Shown here piece by piece: positions 27,304-37,408 of a stretch of 64,000 nt of DNA; positions within the stretch are counted from its first letter, which is position 1; each line of letters begins with the position of its first letter. Origin of the DNA: Sutcliffiella horikoshii DSM 8719. GTDB taxonomy: Bacteria > Bacillota > Bacilli > Bacillales > Bacillaceae_I. The notes under the pieces are model-generated. The model searched no databases. It saw nothing but the letters and a program-made list of their open reading frames with translations, and was not told the origin of the DNA. The stretch is taken from contig LQXN01000064.1 of assembly GCA_001648575.1 (NCBI GenBank), forward strand, positions 248,001-312,000, in the 5' to 3' direction. The translations under genes and the position numbers were made by a program.

Positions 27304-27338
27304 AGAAAACCTCCATTCCCTATGGAATCGAGGTTTTC
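27304..27338 (-). terminator. Hairpin after mnmA
   Basis: Minus-strand GAAAACCTCGATTCC pairs with GGAATGGAGGTTTTC with a 5-base loop: a strong stem, with the uridines lying inside the descending arm. Probable terminator between mnmA and yrrB. Confidence 0.65.
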
Positions 27339-27342
27339 ACTT

Positions 27343-28473
<1,131 letters not shown>

Positions 28474-28502
28474 TTAATATTGTACTTACTATATTAAGTT
28501 TA

Positions 28503-29651
28503 TTATTTTTTCCGTGTAAGACGTTTAACGACTTTTGCTGTTTCTTTTGCAGCATATATGATATCTTCCATCGAATTTCCAAGACCGAAGCTGAAACGGA
28601 TGGAGGATGCGATTCTATCTGAGTCTTTTCCAAACATTGCTACAAGGACATGAGATGGATCGATCGATCCTGCTGTGCAAGCTGATCCACTTGATACGGC
28701 GACACCCGCAAGATCCAAGTTTACAAGCAGTGATTCTACATTTGTCCCAGGAAAATATACATTCATTACATGCGGCAGCGTCTCTTCTGCACTGCTGTTT
28801 AGTTCAAATCGCACTTCTTCATCCTGCCAGACTTGAAGCATGGAATCCTTGAACTTTTGATACAGAGCCACTTTTTCTCCCGCTTGCTCTGTGCTAAGTT
28901 CTATTGCGGTTTTCAACCCAACTACCCCTGCCACATTTTCCGTTCCTGCACGCCGTTTGCGTTCCTGTTCCCCGCCATAGGTGAGTGTGGAAAAATTCGC
29001 TCCTGACCTGGCATATAAAAAGCCTACCCCTTTTGGGCCGTTTATCTTGTGAGCTGATATCGAAAGGAAATCAATGCCTAGTTCATCTACATTGATTGGA
29101 AGTAAACCAAAAGCCTGGACGGCATCTGTATGGAAATAGGCAGGATGCTCTCTCAGCATTTCTCCTATTTCACGTATAGGTTGGACAGTACCCACTTCAT
29201 TGTTACCAAACATGATCGTTACCAGGATGGTTTGTTCTGTGAGTGCCTCTTTTAAATCATCAAGACTGATTTGTCCTTGTTCATCAACTGGGAGAAAGGT
29301 TACTTCAAATCCTTCTCTTTCCAGTTGTTCACATGTATGGAGTACTGCATGATGCTCGATTTTGGTTGTAATGATATGCTTGCCCCTTGATTGGTTCGCC
29401 CTGGCAACTCCGAGTATGGCAAGATTGTCCGATTCCGTCCCGCCACTTGTGAAAATGATTTCGGTTTCTTTTGCGCCGATACTCATGGCAGCAACATGTC
29501 TTGCCTCATCCACCAGATGCCTTGTCTTCCTTCCGAACCCATGGATACTGGAGGGATTCCCGAAATCTTCTCTCATGACAGGAAGCATGCTGTCAAGGAC
29601 AGCCTGGTGGATTGGTGCTGTTGCTGCATGATCTAAATAAACTTGTTTCAA
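28503..29651 (-). CDS. iscS: Cysteine desulfurase (YrvO/IscS type), sulfur donor for MnmA
   Basis: 382 residues. Class V PLP enzyme: N-terminus VYLDHAATAPIHQAVLD, TSGGTESDNLAILG, PLP lysine in SISAHKINGPKGVGFLY (about residue 205) and the persulfide cysteine in VSSGSACTAGSIDPSHV (about 328). It moves sulfur from cysteine to MnmA. The order cymR-yrvO-mnmA links sulfur control, desulfuration and tRNA thiolation; the gene follows cymR after 66 bases. SufS-type enzymes have a different active loop. Confidence 0.95.
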   Translation of the reverse strand: MKQVYLDHAATAPIHQAVLDSMLPVMREDFGNPSSIHGFGRKTRHLVDEARHVAAMSIGAKETEIIFTSGGTESDNLAILGVARANQSRGKHIITTKIEHHAVLHTCEQLEREGFEVTFLPVDEQGQISLDDLKEALTEQTILVTIMFGNNEVGTVQPIREIGEMLREHPAYFHTDAVQAFGLLPINVDELGIDFLSISAHKINGPKGVGFLYARSGANFSTLTYGGEQERKRRAGTENVAGVVGLKTAIELSTEQAGEKVALYQKFKDSMLQVWQDEEVRFELNSSAEETLPHVMNVYFPGTNVESLLVNLDLAGVAVSSGSACTAGSIDPSHVLVAMFGKDSDRIASSIRFSFGLGNSMEDIIYAAKETAKVVKRLTRKK

Positions 29652-29717
29652 TGAGGACGCCTCCTTTCCTAATAAGGTTCCCCTGTACCCGATCCTTCAT
29701 AATCAGCAAGGGAAAGC

Positions 29718-30134
29718 TTAGATGTAAAACATATATGCTTCTTGCTCTCCGCCCTCATAGTTAGCAAGGTCATCAAGGGTTGTACTGTCCAATACGTCTT
29801 TTACCGCATCACGTATACGGATCCATAACTCACGCTTTGCAGGTTCTTCATCCTCAATCACTTCGACAGGGCTTATCGGCCCTTCCAGAACACGAATGAT
29901 GTCCCCTGCCGTAATTTTAGTGGGCTCATCTGCTAAAATATAGCCCCCATAAGCACCTCTTATACTTTTTACAAGCCCTGCATTACGTAATGGCGCAATC
30001 AGTTGCTCAAGATAATGCTCTGACAAATCATGAGTCTGTGCAATCGATTTTAAGGAAAGTGGACCTTCTCCCACATTTTTTGCGAGTTCGATCATAATGG
30101 TCAATCCATAACGGCCTTTAGTTGATATTTTCAT
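29718..30134 (-). CDS. cymR: Rrf2-family cysteine metabolism repressor CymR
   Basis: 138 residues, family length. Winged helix MKISTKGRYGLTIMIELA, HDLSEHYLEQLIAPLRNAGL and IRGAYGGYILA. Unlike NsrR in this window it lacks the three-cysteine cluster motif, as expected for CymR, which instead pairs with the CysK synthase to repress sulfur-uptake genes when cysteine is plentiful. Its location upstream of the desulfurase gene agrees with B. subtilis yrzC. Confidence 0.93.
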   Translation of the reverse strand: MKISTKGRYGLTIMIELAKNVGEGPLSLKSIAQTHDLSEHYLEQLIAPLRNAGLVKSIRGAYGGYILADEPTKITAGDIIRVLEGPISPVEVIEDEEPAKRELWIRIRDAVKDVLDSTTLDDLANYEGGEQEAYMFYI

Positions 30135-30166
30135 CTCAGAACACCTCTACTCTTTCTCATCGTTTT

Positions 30167-30841
30167 CTATATTTGAAGGGTTACCTTTTTATCGTTACTA
30201 TGTTGTATTTTATAAAGTATGGAGTCCGTGGTTTTCTGACAGGCCGGCAGTGTCATACCGACGATGCTCCCAATTGTAAGACTGAATAGGATCGTGCCTA
30301 TAAAGATGGGACCACCTAATAACCAACCTAAACATAATACTACTAATTCCATTCCTAATCTAATATATTGCACTTTCCAGCCAGTCATTTCAGTCAAGGC
30401 GATCATCAAGCTGTCCCTTGGTCCGGCACCACAACGTGATGAAATATAGACACCTATTCCGACTCCGATTACCACAATCCCCAAGATAAGCATCGCGATT
30501 TTACCAATGACCGTATCTGGAGTATGCAACTGCGGAACCATCAAGTACAAATCAATAAAGATCCCGACCATCAGCATATTGAGAAAAGCTCCAATCTGTG
30601 GAAGCTTTTTAGAGATGATGGAAGAAATCATCAAAATAAAAAAACCTACTATGATGGACCATGTACCAATAGTCAAACCGATCTGGTAAAAAAGTCCGAT
30701 ATGAAAGACATCCCATGGCGCACTGCCAAGGTTTGCACGTATCATCAATACAATCCCAAAAGCCATGATGAGCAGTCCGATGAAATAAATGGACCATTTC
30801 GCCAAAAATAATTTTCTGCCTAAACTCCGCTCTCCTTGCAT
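30167..30841 (-). CDS. YczE/YyaS/YitT-type membrane protein
   Basis: 224 residues with five or six membrane helices. Characteristic patterns are LMIRANLGSAPWDVFHIGL near residue 30 and SSRCGAGPRDSLMIALTE near residue 130, seen in the YczE family. B. subtilis YczE influences surfactin/bacillomycin production in some strains; biochemical role unknown. ATG has GAAGGG upstream. An extended -10 box (TGCTATAAT, minus strand, 30904-30896) lies about 55 bases before the start. Divergent from rarA. Confidence 0.75.
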   Translation of the reverse strand: MQGERSLGRKLFLAKWSIYFIGLLIMAFGIVLMIRANLGSAPWDVFHIGLFYQIGLTIGTWSIIVGFFILMISSIISKKLPQIGAFLNMLMVGIFIDLYLMVPQLHTPDTVIGKIAMLILGIVVIGVGIGVYISSRCGAGPRDSLMIALTEMTGWKVQYIRLGMELVVLCLGWLLGGPIFIGTILFSLTIGSIVGMTLPACQKTTDSILYKIQHSNDKKVTLQI

Positions 30842-31003
30842 GCTTCTCTACCCTTCTGTCTTCGCTAATTTCTGTCTCCATTTAAAATCTATCCTATTAT
30901 AGCATAATTCCAAAGGTTTTACATTTTAAACCATGATGATAATTGTGGTACATTGGGTATGGGACATTACATGTCATATGCAAGCAGGAAGGTGTTTATT
31001 TCA

Positions 31004-32275
31004 ATGAATAACAAACCACTGGCCTTTCGGATGAGGCCGAGAACAATAGATGAAATGGTAGGTCAGGAGCATCTTGTCGGGGAAGGCAAAATCATACAAA
31101 GAATGGTAAAAGCAAAACACCTCTCTTCCATGATCCTTTACGGGCCTCCCGGAATAGGAAAAACTTCGATAGCAACAGCCATTGCCGGCAGTACGCAATA
31201 TGCGTTCCGCACGTTGAATGCGGTCGTCCATAATAAAAAAGATATGGAAGTAGTGGCAGAAGAAGCAAAAATGTCGGGGAAGGTAATCCTTATCCTTGAT
31301 GAAGTGCACCGTTTGGATAAAGCGAAACAGGACTTCCTTTTACCACACCTTGAAAATGGAAGGATCGTATTGATCGGAGCGACTACAAGCAACCCCTATC
31401 ACGCCATCAATCCTGCCATCAGAAGCAGATGCCAAATTTTCGAACTTCATCCTCTGTCTGTAGCAGAAATTAAGCATGTCATCCTGCAGGCATTGGAAGA
31501 TAAAGAAAGAGGCTTTGGAGAAAAGCAAGTGAAACTAGAAGCCGGAGCATTGGAGCATCTTGCTAACGGATGCGGCGGGGATGTACGTTCTGCATTGAAT
31601 GCTTTGGAACTTGCGGTACTTTCGACAAGTCCAAATGATGACAGTGAAATTCATATTGATGTGGCAACGGCAGAAGAATGCCTGCAGAAAAAAAGCTTTT
31701 ATCATGATAAAGACGGAGATGGACACTATGACGTACTCTCCGCTTTCCAAAAATCCATTCGGGGCAGTGACGTGGATGCTGCACTCCATTATTTAGGAAG
31801 ATTGATTGAAGCGGGAGATTTGGTGAGCATCGGAAGACGCCTTCTTGTGATCGCTTATGAAGATATCAGTCTGGCAAACCCTCAAGCAGGGGCACGAACT
31901 CTTTCTGCAATCGAAGCGGCAGAACGCCTAGGGTTTCCAGAAGCAAGGATCCCCTTGGCAAATGCAGTCATCGAACTTTGCCTGTCCCCAAAATCCAACT
32001 CTGCCTATAAAGCGCTTGACGAAGCGTTAGCAGATATACGGAAAGGGCTGGTGGGTCAAGTACCTGCACACTTGAAGGATGCCCATTATAAGGGCGCGGC
32101 CGACCTTGGCAGAGGAGTCGATTATAAATACCCCCACGACTACCCTAGCGGATGGGTCGCTCAGCAGTACTTACCTGACAAATTGAAACACAAATCTTAT
32201 TACAAACCGAAAGATACAAGTAAATTTGAAACTGCCTTAGGGCAGATATATGAAAATACGAAGAAGAAAAAATAA
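31004..32275 (+). CDS. rarA: Replication-associated recombination protein RarA (MgsA)
   Basis: 423 residues from ATG 31004, chosen because GGAAGGTG lies nine bases upstream and the start PLAFRMRPRTIDEMVGQEHL follows; upstream ATGs in frame lack a ribosome site. AAA+ ATPase of the clamp-loader clade: Walker A GPPGIGKTSIATAI, Walker B ILILDEVHRLD, sensor GATTSNPYHAINPAIRSRC (arginine finger), and the C-terminal tetramerisation domain LPDKLKHKSYYKP. Acts at stalled replication forks. Its stop codon is part of the terminator stem. Confidence 0.94.
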   Translation: MNNKPLAFRMRPRTIDEMVGQEHLVGEGKIIQRMVKAKHLSSMILYGPPGIGKTSIATAIAGSTQYAFRTLNAVVHNKKDMEVVAEEAKMSGKVILILDEVHRLDKAKQDFLLPHLENGRIVLIGATTSNPYHAINPAIRSRCQIFELHPLSVAEIKHVILQALEDKERGFGEKQVKLEAGALEHLANGCGGDVRSALNALELAVLSTSPNDDSEIHIDVATAEECLQKKSFYHDKDGDGHYDVLSAFQKSIRGSDVDAALHYLGRLIEAGDLVSIGRRLLVIAYEDISLANPQAGARTLSAIEAAERLGFPEARIPLANAVIELCLSPKSNSAYKALDEALADIRKGLVGQVPAHLKDAHYKGAADLGRGVDYKYPHDYPSGWVAQQYLPDKLKHKSYYKPKDTSKFETALGQIYENTKKKK

Positions 32276-32304
32276 GGTGGAGTGGCTTCCGCCTTATTTT
32301 TTTC
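32271..32304 (+). terminator. Terminator of rarA (first of two near-identical copies)
   Basis: AATAAGG pairs with CCTTATT with an inner TGGAG/CTTCCG segment, followed by seven T. A copy differing at one stem base and in the T-run length lies at 32521-32555. Confidence 0.88.
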
Positions 32305-32348
32305 AGACTGTTGACAAACTATCTAGCAGATAAGTTAATGGTTGGAAC

Positions 32349-32475
32349 AGTTAATCTCCGTTGCAGGAGCTACGCTTTCCTGCGGGCGGTCCGTAAGCCT
32401 CCTCGGCTACGCCTGCGGGGTCTTACATGTCCCTTCCTCCCGCGGGAGTCTTCGCTCCTTCCACTGCGATTAACT
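32349..32475. repeat. Palindromic intergenic repeat, copy C
   Basis: Ends pair as AGTTAATCTCCGTTGCAGGAGC with the partner ending CTGCGATTAACT. Core GTAAGCCTCCTCGGC, CGCCTGCGGGGTCTT and TCCTCCCGCGGGAGTCTTCG matches the other copies. It lies between the two copies of the rarA terminator. Confidence 0.85.
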
Positions 32476-32520
32476 AGGGAATTTACAACTCGAAAAGAGC
32501 TTTGTCTACACACTGGAATA

Positions 32521-32555
32521 AATAAGGTGGAGTGGCTCCCGCCTTATTTTTTTTC
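32521..32555 (+). terminator. Second copy of the rarA-type terminator
   Basis: Same stem-loop as 32271-32304 with one substitution and one extra T. It overlaps the 3' end of the VOC gene on the opposite strand, whose TAA stop is within the stem. Confidence 0.85.
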
Positions 32556-32885
32556 GATAAGTCCTATTCCATTTCCTGTCGGGTCCTTTAGATATGCCAG
32601 GAAGAAAGTCTCGAACTCCATCTTCTCTCTCACAATCATCGCGCCGCTCGCCTTTGCTTTTTCAATGGCTGTTTCAATGCAATCCACTTCAATCTGGATG
32701 CGGGTTCCCTGAGGATAGTCACTCGGTCCTTTTGCAATTCCACCATTTATGCTGGTTTCACCAGTACTGACAGGCCAATAATCCCATTTTTCTTCACCGA
32801 TATTCCAACCGAAGACTTCTTGATAAAATTTTGTTGCCTCTTTGGGGTTTTGGCTGCTAATCTCGAATCCTACCACTTTTCCCAT
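32544..32885 (-). CDS. VOC-superfamily (glyoxalase/dioxygenase-like) protein
   Basis: 113 residues from ATG 32885, seven bases after GGGAGG; two upstream in-frame ATGs overlap this site. VOC pattern: VVGFEISSQNPKEATKFYQ, the typical VFGWNIGE and the C-terminal FETFFLAYLKDPTGNGIGLIE with an aspartate-proline-glycine turn. One betaalphabetabetabeta pair is duplicated. Few histidines are conserved at metal positions, so a metal-free binding role is possible; substrate unknown. Confidence 0.75.
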   Translation of the reverse strand: MGKVVGFEISSQNPKEATKFYQEVFGWNIGEEKWDYWPVSTGETSINGGIAKGPSDYPQGTRIQIEVDCIETAIEKAKASGAMIVREKMEFETFFLAYLKDPTGNGIGLIEKK

Positions 32886-33032
32886 TTCCATTCCTCCCAT
32901 TTTTCCCATGAATGCTATACATCTTCTCGTAAACTTAAGAGTTTTCCTCTTTTTTCTAGTAATCTTCCGTATATTTCTTTTGTTTTGTGGAAATGATGGG
33001 TAAAAAAAGACCGTTTCAAGGAGTGGATAAGG

Positions 33033-33728
33033 ATGAAAGTCAGACAGGATGCATGGTCACATGAAGATGATTTATTACTAGCAGAGACTGTTTTACGATA
33101 CATAAGAGATGGTGGTACCCAGCTTGCAGCCTTTGAAGATGTAGGTGATGCATTAAATCGAACATCGGCTGCATGTGGTTTCAGGTGGAATGCGGAAGTC
33201 AGAAAGAAATATGAACCTGCAGTTGCCATAGCCAAGAAGCAACGAAAAGAGAAAAAAAGAGCGCTGGAAAAACAGGCAAAACTGCAACAAAAACCAAAAA
33301 GCGAGCAAGCTGCAGTAAAAAAAGAAACAAATCAGCATCTGGAGATGGAGTGGCTGCCAGCACCTAAAAAAGTTTCCAGCGAAACTGTCAACAAACTACC
33401 GTTTGAATATGACATGGAAGATGAAGAATATGCACCACTTCCGGTAAGGAATGCTGCAGTAGATGCATCAATCAGCTTGGATGACTGCATACATTTCCTG
33501 CAAAACTTCCAACAAAATAAAAACTCTGATTATCGCTTGCAATTGGAAAATGAAAGATTGCATAAGGAAAATCAGTTATTGAAACAAAAAAATCAATCTC
33601 TGGAAAAACAGCTTAAGAATTTAGAAGAACAGCAAGTTGCCATTAACGAAGATTACGAAATGCTCGTCCAGATTATGGACCGCGCAAGAAGAATGACAGG
33701 CGGTGTCATGCAGGATGAAGTGATGTAA
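33033..33728 (+). CDS. RsfA-family Myb/SANT-type transcription regulator
   Basis: 231 residues; ATG with AAGGAG-like GGATAAGG upstream. N-terminal SANT/Myb-like helix-turn-helix MKVRQDAWSHEDDLLLAE, LAAFEDVGDALNRTSAACGF and RWNAEVRKKYE are hallmarks of RsfA/YlbO proteins. The middle is a basic linker (KKQRKEKKRALEKQAK) and residues 160-215 form a predicted coiled coil rich in Leu, Gln, Lys and Glu (NERLHKENQLLKQKNQSLEK). RsfA modulates sigma-F-dependent genes in the forespore. Family placement is firm; whether it is orthologous to rsfA or a paralogue is not determinable here. Confidence 0.82.
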   Translation: MKVRQDAWSHEDDLLLAETVLRYIRDGGTQLAAFEDVGDALNRTSAACGFRWNAEVRKKYEPAVAIAKKQRKEKKRALEKQAKLQQKPKSEQAAVKKETNQHLEMEWLPAPKKVSSETVNKLPFEYDMEDEEYAPLPVRNAAVDASISLDDCIHFLQNFQQNKNSDYRLQLENERLHKENQLLKQKNQSLEKQLKNLEEQQVAINEDYEMLVQIMDRARRMTGGVMQDEVM

Positions 33729-33823
33729 GTACACCCAGTGAAAGTCTTCATGAACGTGATGAGGACTTGGAATACACCCCGGCAGCAAGGAAAATACCTA
33801 GTGGTCAATAAATAGGTAAAATC

Positions 33824-33861
33824 AAAAGAGGCCTTCATGGCAACGATGAAGGCCTCTTTTT
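33824..33861. terminator. Bidirectional terminator between the RsfA-type gene and tcdA
   Basis: AAAAGAGGCCTTCAT pairs perfectly with ATGAAGGCCTCTTTT around a 7-base loop; T-runs on both strands. Confidence 0.93.
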
Positions 33862-33868
33862 CATGTTA

Positions 33869-34636
33869 TTATTGTTGACCACCGACACGCTGAATTTTAA
33901 CATCTTTTAGAATATCATTGATTACATATCCGCCAAGAATAAGCCCTGCAACAGATGGCACGAATGCATTGGAGGAAGGGGGCATTTTCGCCTTGCGAAT
34001 TTCCGCATTATCATTCCCTACTGTTTTCCGGACGTCCTCACGAATGACAATCGGACTCTCATCTGAGAATACCACTTTTATTCCTCGGTGGATCCCCTCT
34101 TTTCGAAGCCTTGTGCGTATGACCTTTGCAATAGGATCGGTATGGGTTTTCGAGATGTCCGCCATCTTGAATCTAGTCGGATCCATCTTGTTCGCAGCAC
34201 CCATACTGGACACCATTGGAATTTTGCGTTTTAAACACTCTTTCATTAAATGAATCTTGTAAGAGATTGTATCAGATGCATCGATCACATAATCGAGTCC
34301 ATAGCTGAAGAACTCTTCGTATGTTTCTTCTGTGTAGAACATTTTAAGTGCAATCACTTCACAGTCAGGATTGATGTCTTGAATACGTGCTTTCATCAAA
34401 TCGGCCTTCGGTTGTCCTACTGTGGACATGAGTGCATGAATTTGACGGTTTACGTTTGTAATATCCACATCATCTTTATCCACTAAAATAAGACGTCCAA
34501 CGCCGGAACGTGCCAAAGCTTCTGCCGAGAAAGATCCGACCCCGCCAATACCCAATACTGCAACCGTGCTATTTTTAAGGGTTTCCAAACCTTCTTTTCC
34601 TATTGCCAATTCATTTCTTGAAAATTGGTGTAACAT
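33869..34636 (-). CDS. tcdA: tRNA threonylcarbamoyladenosine dehydratase TcdA (YrvM)
   Basis: 255 residues. E1/ThiF-like fold: ATP-binding GIGGVGSFSAEAL near residue 30, DKDDVDITNVNRQIHAL, DYVIDASDTISYKI and the C-terminal SNAFVPSVAGLILGGYVI. It converts t6A37 to the cyclic ct6A form in tRNAs that read ANN codons, using ATP. Conserved position next to the 6S RNA and aspS. The usual partner desulfurase CsdA is not adjacent, but the cysteine desulfurase gene lies 4 kb away. Confidence 0.94.
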   Translation of the reverse strand: MLHQFSRNELAIGKEGLETLKNSTVAVLGIGGVGSFSAEALARSGVGRLILVDKDDVDITNVNRQIHALMSTVGQPKADLMKARIQDINPDCEVIALKMFYTEETYEEFFSYGLDYVIDASDTISYKIHLMKECLKRKIPMVSSMGAANKMDPTRFKMADISKTHTDPIAKVIRTRLRKEGIHRGIKVVFSDESPIVIREDVRKTVGNDNAEIRKAKMPPSSNAFVPSVAGLILGGYVINDILKDVKIQRVGGQQ

Positions 34637-34834
34637 TGCATATCAACTCCATTTATCGCTTGTTTCATTTCTAACGTCTTTTAAAGATTGTACCCGAAAT
34701 CGAATATAACATACTTTGGGTGAAAAGCAAGTAGTCGGATGGGAATTTTTATTTTTACGAAATTGGTTTAAATGCCTTATAATAAAGGGAATAGTTAGTG
34801 GATATTTATTTTTATTGAAGGCGGGGAGTTTGTA

Positions 34835-35260
34835 ATGAAAAATCTGTTTAAGGCCTTATCTTTCATCTTAGTGATCGGCACTGGTTTAGCAGCAATCTTT
34901 CGCTTGAACAAATCAAATAAGCAGCTGGTGGAACGTGAGACAACGTCATTCCAGGTAAGGCAAACTTTAGAGGCGATTGCTTCGACCCTGGAGAAGACAA
35001 AGGAAAATGAGCACATTGCCGGCGGGAATCAAAGCATTTTGAAAGCCACTATTAACTTGGAAGAAACCTCCAATGATGCCAAAGCATCTGAGGCGGATCA
35101 ACAAGAAAATCCCCCGTTGATAAAAGCAAACAAGAACGCACGCGGCGAATATATATATCATGTTCCAGGAGGTGTTTTCTATAATCGGACGACACCGGTC
35201 GAATGGTTTCGGACAGAGGAAGAGGCGCAGGCAAACGGATATAGAAAGTCAGCAAGGTAA
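34835..35260 (+). CDS. Membrane-anchored sunset-domain protein
   Basis: 141 residues; ATG after GGCGGGGAG. One N-terminal membrane helix (NLFKALSFILVIGTGLAAIF), a middle that looks disordered and acidic (residues 60-100), and a C-terminal 40-residue motif GEYIYHVPGGVFYNRT plus EWFRTEEEAQANGYRKS. That motif, the so-called sunset domain, is found at the C-terminus of secreted Bacillus nucleases and alone in small proteins; its role is unknown. Orientation (N-in, domain outside) is inferred. Monocistronic with own terminator, convergent with the 6S RNA gene. Confidence 0.72.
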   Translation: MKNLFKALSFILVIGTGLAAIFRLNKSNKQLVERETTSFQVRQTLEAIASTLEKTKENEHIAGGNQSILKATINLEETSNDAKASEADQQENPPLIKANKNARGEYIYHVPGGVFYNRTTPVEWFRTEEEAQANGYRKSAR

Positions 35261-35270
35261 TGAATATCGG

Positions 35271-35304
35271 ACAACCTTCATTTAGAGATGAGGGTTGTTT
35301 TTTT
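35271..35304 (+). terminator. Terminator of the sunset-domain gene
   Basis: ACAACCTTCAT pairs with ATGAGGGTTGT, then seven T. Confidence 0.88.
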
Positions 35305-35324
35305 GAGGCTAGGAATTGAAAAAC

Positions 35325-35365
35325 AAAAAACCGGTACTGCGCCATAAAGCGAAGTACCGGTTTTT
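35325..35365 (-). terminator. Terminator of the 6S RNA gene
   Basis: Minus-strand AAAACCGGTACTTCGC pairs with GCGCAGTACCGGTTTT and is followed by TTTTTTG. It lies just past the 3' closing arm of 6S RNA; the equivalent read-through tail in B. subtilis is trimmed. Confidence 0.88.
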
Positions 35366-35377
35366 AATCCGTATGTA

Positions 35378-35577
35378 GGCAAGTCCCAATCGTGCCGTCG
35401 TTGATGCCTTCGTTTTGATCCCCGCTTACAGCAGGTGGGTGCTCTGTTTCATGCATGTAGTAAGTCCTCACAAGGAAGGCATTTACGCAGCGACGAAAAC
35501 TCTGAGCTCCCGTATAATCTATTGTTCGGTCAAAACAATAGGTTATACGACGAACACATCAGGACTTGCAACTTCTT
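35378..35577 (-). ncRNA. bsrA: 6S RNA (6S-1 type, BsrA)
   Basis: About 200 nt. The 5' part GCAAGTCCTGATGTGTTCG and the 3' part GATTGGGACTTGCC are the conserved ends of Bacillus 6S-1 RNA and close the molecule by pairing (GCAAGTCC with GGGACTTGC). Between them lie long imperfect helices around a central bubble. A sigma-A promoter sits directly upstream and a terminator downstream. The place between tcdA (yrvM) and aspS is exactly that of bsrA in B. subtilis. 6S RNA mimics an open promoter, binds sigma-A RNA polymerase and is released through product-RNA synthesis when NTPs rise. Confidence 0.93.
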
Positions 35578-35583
35578 GAAGTA

Positions 35584-35612
35584 ATCTTAACATACAGATT
35601 ATCTGTTTTCAA
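35584..35612 (-). promoter_or_regulatory. Sigma-A promoter of 6S RNA
   Basis: TTGAAA (35612-35607), 17-base spacer, TAAGAT (35589-35584); predicted start about 35577. Confidence 0.82.
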
Positions 35613-35632
35613 CTATCTGTATATGGGAAAAT

Positions 35633-37405
35633 CTACTCTTTTTTGACAGCCAGCGACAAATGTAACTCGTCTAATTGCCCACCTGCAACAGGGCTTGGTG
35701 CTTCTGTCAGGATACAGCTTGCGCTAGCTGTCTTAGGGAATGCAATGGTGTCACGCAGGTTCGTTCTGCCTGCCAACAACATAACCAAACGGTCCAATCC
35801 AAGAGCGATACCACCATGTGGAGGAGTTCCGTACTCGAATGCTTCAAGTAGGAAACCGAATTGTTCTGTGGCCTCTTCTTTGCTGAACCCAAGTACTTCG
35901 AACATTTTTTCCTGGATGTCGCGTTCGTAGATACGTAAAGATCCCCCGCCAAGCTCATAACCGTTCAGTACCAAGTCATATGCTTGGGCCCGGACCACAC
36001 CAGGATTTGTTTCAAGCAATGGAAGGTCTTCACGGACAGGCATTGTGAACGGATGGTGGGCAGCAAAATAGCGGCCAGCTTCCTCATCGTACTCTAGTAA
36101 TGGCCAGTCAGTGACCCACAAGAAGTTGAATTTGCTCTCGTCGATCAATCCAAGTTCTTTTCCTAACTTCAAACGGAGTGCGCCTAGGGCATCTGCAACA
36201 ACAGATTTTTTATCTGCCACGAATAGGATCAAGTCTCCTTCTGCAGCATCTAGAGATTGAATGAATCCTTGTTGTTCTTCTTCATTGAAGAATTTTGCGA
36301 TAGGTCCTTTTAACCCTTCTGCTTCTACCTTTAACCAAGCTAGCCCTTTTGCTCCATATACGGCTACAAATTCAGTCAAGGCATCAATGTCTTTGCGGGA
36401 GTACTTGCTTGCTGCACCTTTTACATTGATTGCTTTTACTTGCCCTCCGTTATTGACGGCTGCGCTGAATACTTTGAATCCGCAGTCTGCAACCTGCTCG
36501 GACAAATCGACAAGTTCCATTTGGAAACGAGTGTCAGGCTTGTCGGAACCGTATCTGTTCATTGCATCTTGATACGTGATGCGAGGGAATGTTTCAGGTA
36601 CATCCACACTCTTCGTATTTTTCATGACCATTCTCATCATGTCTTCCATCATGCCGATAATTTCTTCTTGAGATAAGAAGGAAGTTTCAATGTCGACTTG
36701 TGTGAATTCAGGCTGTCTGTCTGCACGAAGGTCCTCGTCACGGAAACAACGGGCGATCTGGTAATAGCGCTCCACACCGGAAACCATCAACAGTTGCTTG
36801 AAGATTTGCGGCGACTGTGGCAACGCGTAAAATTCACCTGGGTGGACACGACTTGGTACTAGGTAATCGCGCGCACCTTCTGGCGTGCTTTTAGTCAAAA
36901 TTGGCGTTTCCACTTCCATGAATTGTTGATCGTTCAAGAATTCACGGATGGAACGCGTTACGTCATGCCGCATCTTCAATGTGTCAAACATAACCGGACG
37001 GCGAAGGTCAAGGTAACGGTATTTCAAACGGATATCTTCATTTACTTCTGTTTTGCTGTCCAAAACGAATGGTGGTGTTTTTGCAGCATTCAGGACTTTA
37101 ATTGCTTCGGCTTGCACTTCGATGGCACCTGTTTTCAGGTTAGGGTTGACTGTTGCCTCGTCACGAGCAACCACTTTTCCTTTAATATATAGAACGTACT
37201 CGTTACGTACACTTTCAGCAGTTTTTAAAGCTTCTGCAGAAACGTCTGGATTGAAAACAATCTGCACAAGTCCTGTACGGTCACGAAGGTCTAAGAATAT
37301 TAGCCCTCCAAGGTCACGGCGCTTTTGCACCCAGCCTTTTAATTCAATTGTTTCTCCGATGGATGATTGTGGGACTTCGCCACAGTTATATGTTCTACCT
37401 TGCAT
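35633..37405 (-). CDS. aspS: Aspartate--tRNA ligase
   Basis: 590 residues from ATG 37405 (GGGGAGAGA upstream; a TTG directly before it is less likely). N-terminal OB-fold anticodon domain ([21 protein letters not shown] split over residues 22-42), class IIb core with [28 protein letters not shown], the GAD insert around residues 290-410, and motif 3 [13 protein letters not shown]. Bacterial type. Lies four bases after hisS, so the T-box leader of hisS is expected to control both. Confidence 0.97.
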   Translation of the reverse strand: MQGRTYNCGEVPQSSIGETIELKGWVQKRRDLGGLIFLDLRDRTGLVQIVFNPDVSAEALKTAESVRNEYVLYIKGKVVARDEATVNPNLKTGAIEVQAEAIKVLNAAKTPPFVLDSKTEVNEDIRLKYRYLDLRRPVMFDTLKMRHDVTRSIREFLNDQQFMEVETPILTKSTPEGARDYLVPSRVHPGEFYALPQSPQIFKQLLMVSGVERYYQIARCFRDEDLRADRQPEFTQVDIETSFLSQEEIIGMMEDMMRMVMKNTKSVDVPETFPRITYQDAMNRYGSDKPDTRFQMELVDLSEQVADCGFKVFSAAVNNGGQVKAINVKGAASKYSRKDIDALTEFVAVYGAKGLAWLKVEAEGLKGPIAKFFNEEEQQGFIQSLDAAEGDLILFVADKKSVVADALGALRLKLGKELGLIDESKFNFLWVTDWPLLEYDEEAGRYFAAHHPFTMPVREDLPLLETNPGVVRAQAYDLVLNGYELGGGSLRIYERDIQEKMFEVLGFSKEEATEQFGFLLEAFEYGTPPHGGIALGLDRLVMLLAGRTNLRDTIAFPKTASASCILTEAPSPVAGGQLDELHLSLAVKKE

Positions 37406-37408
37406 CAA

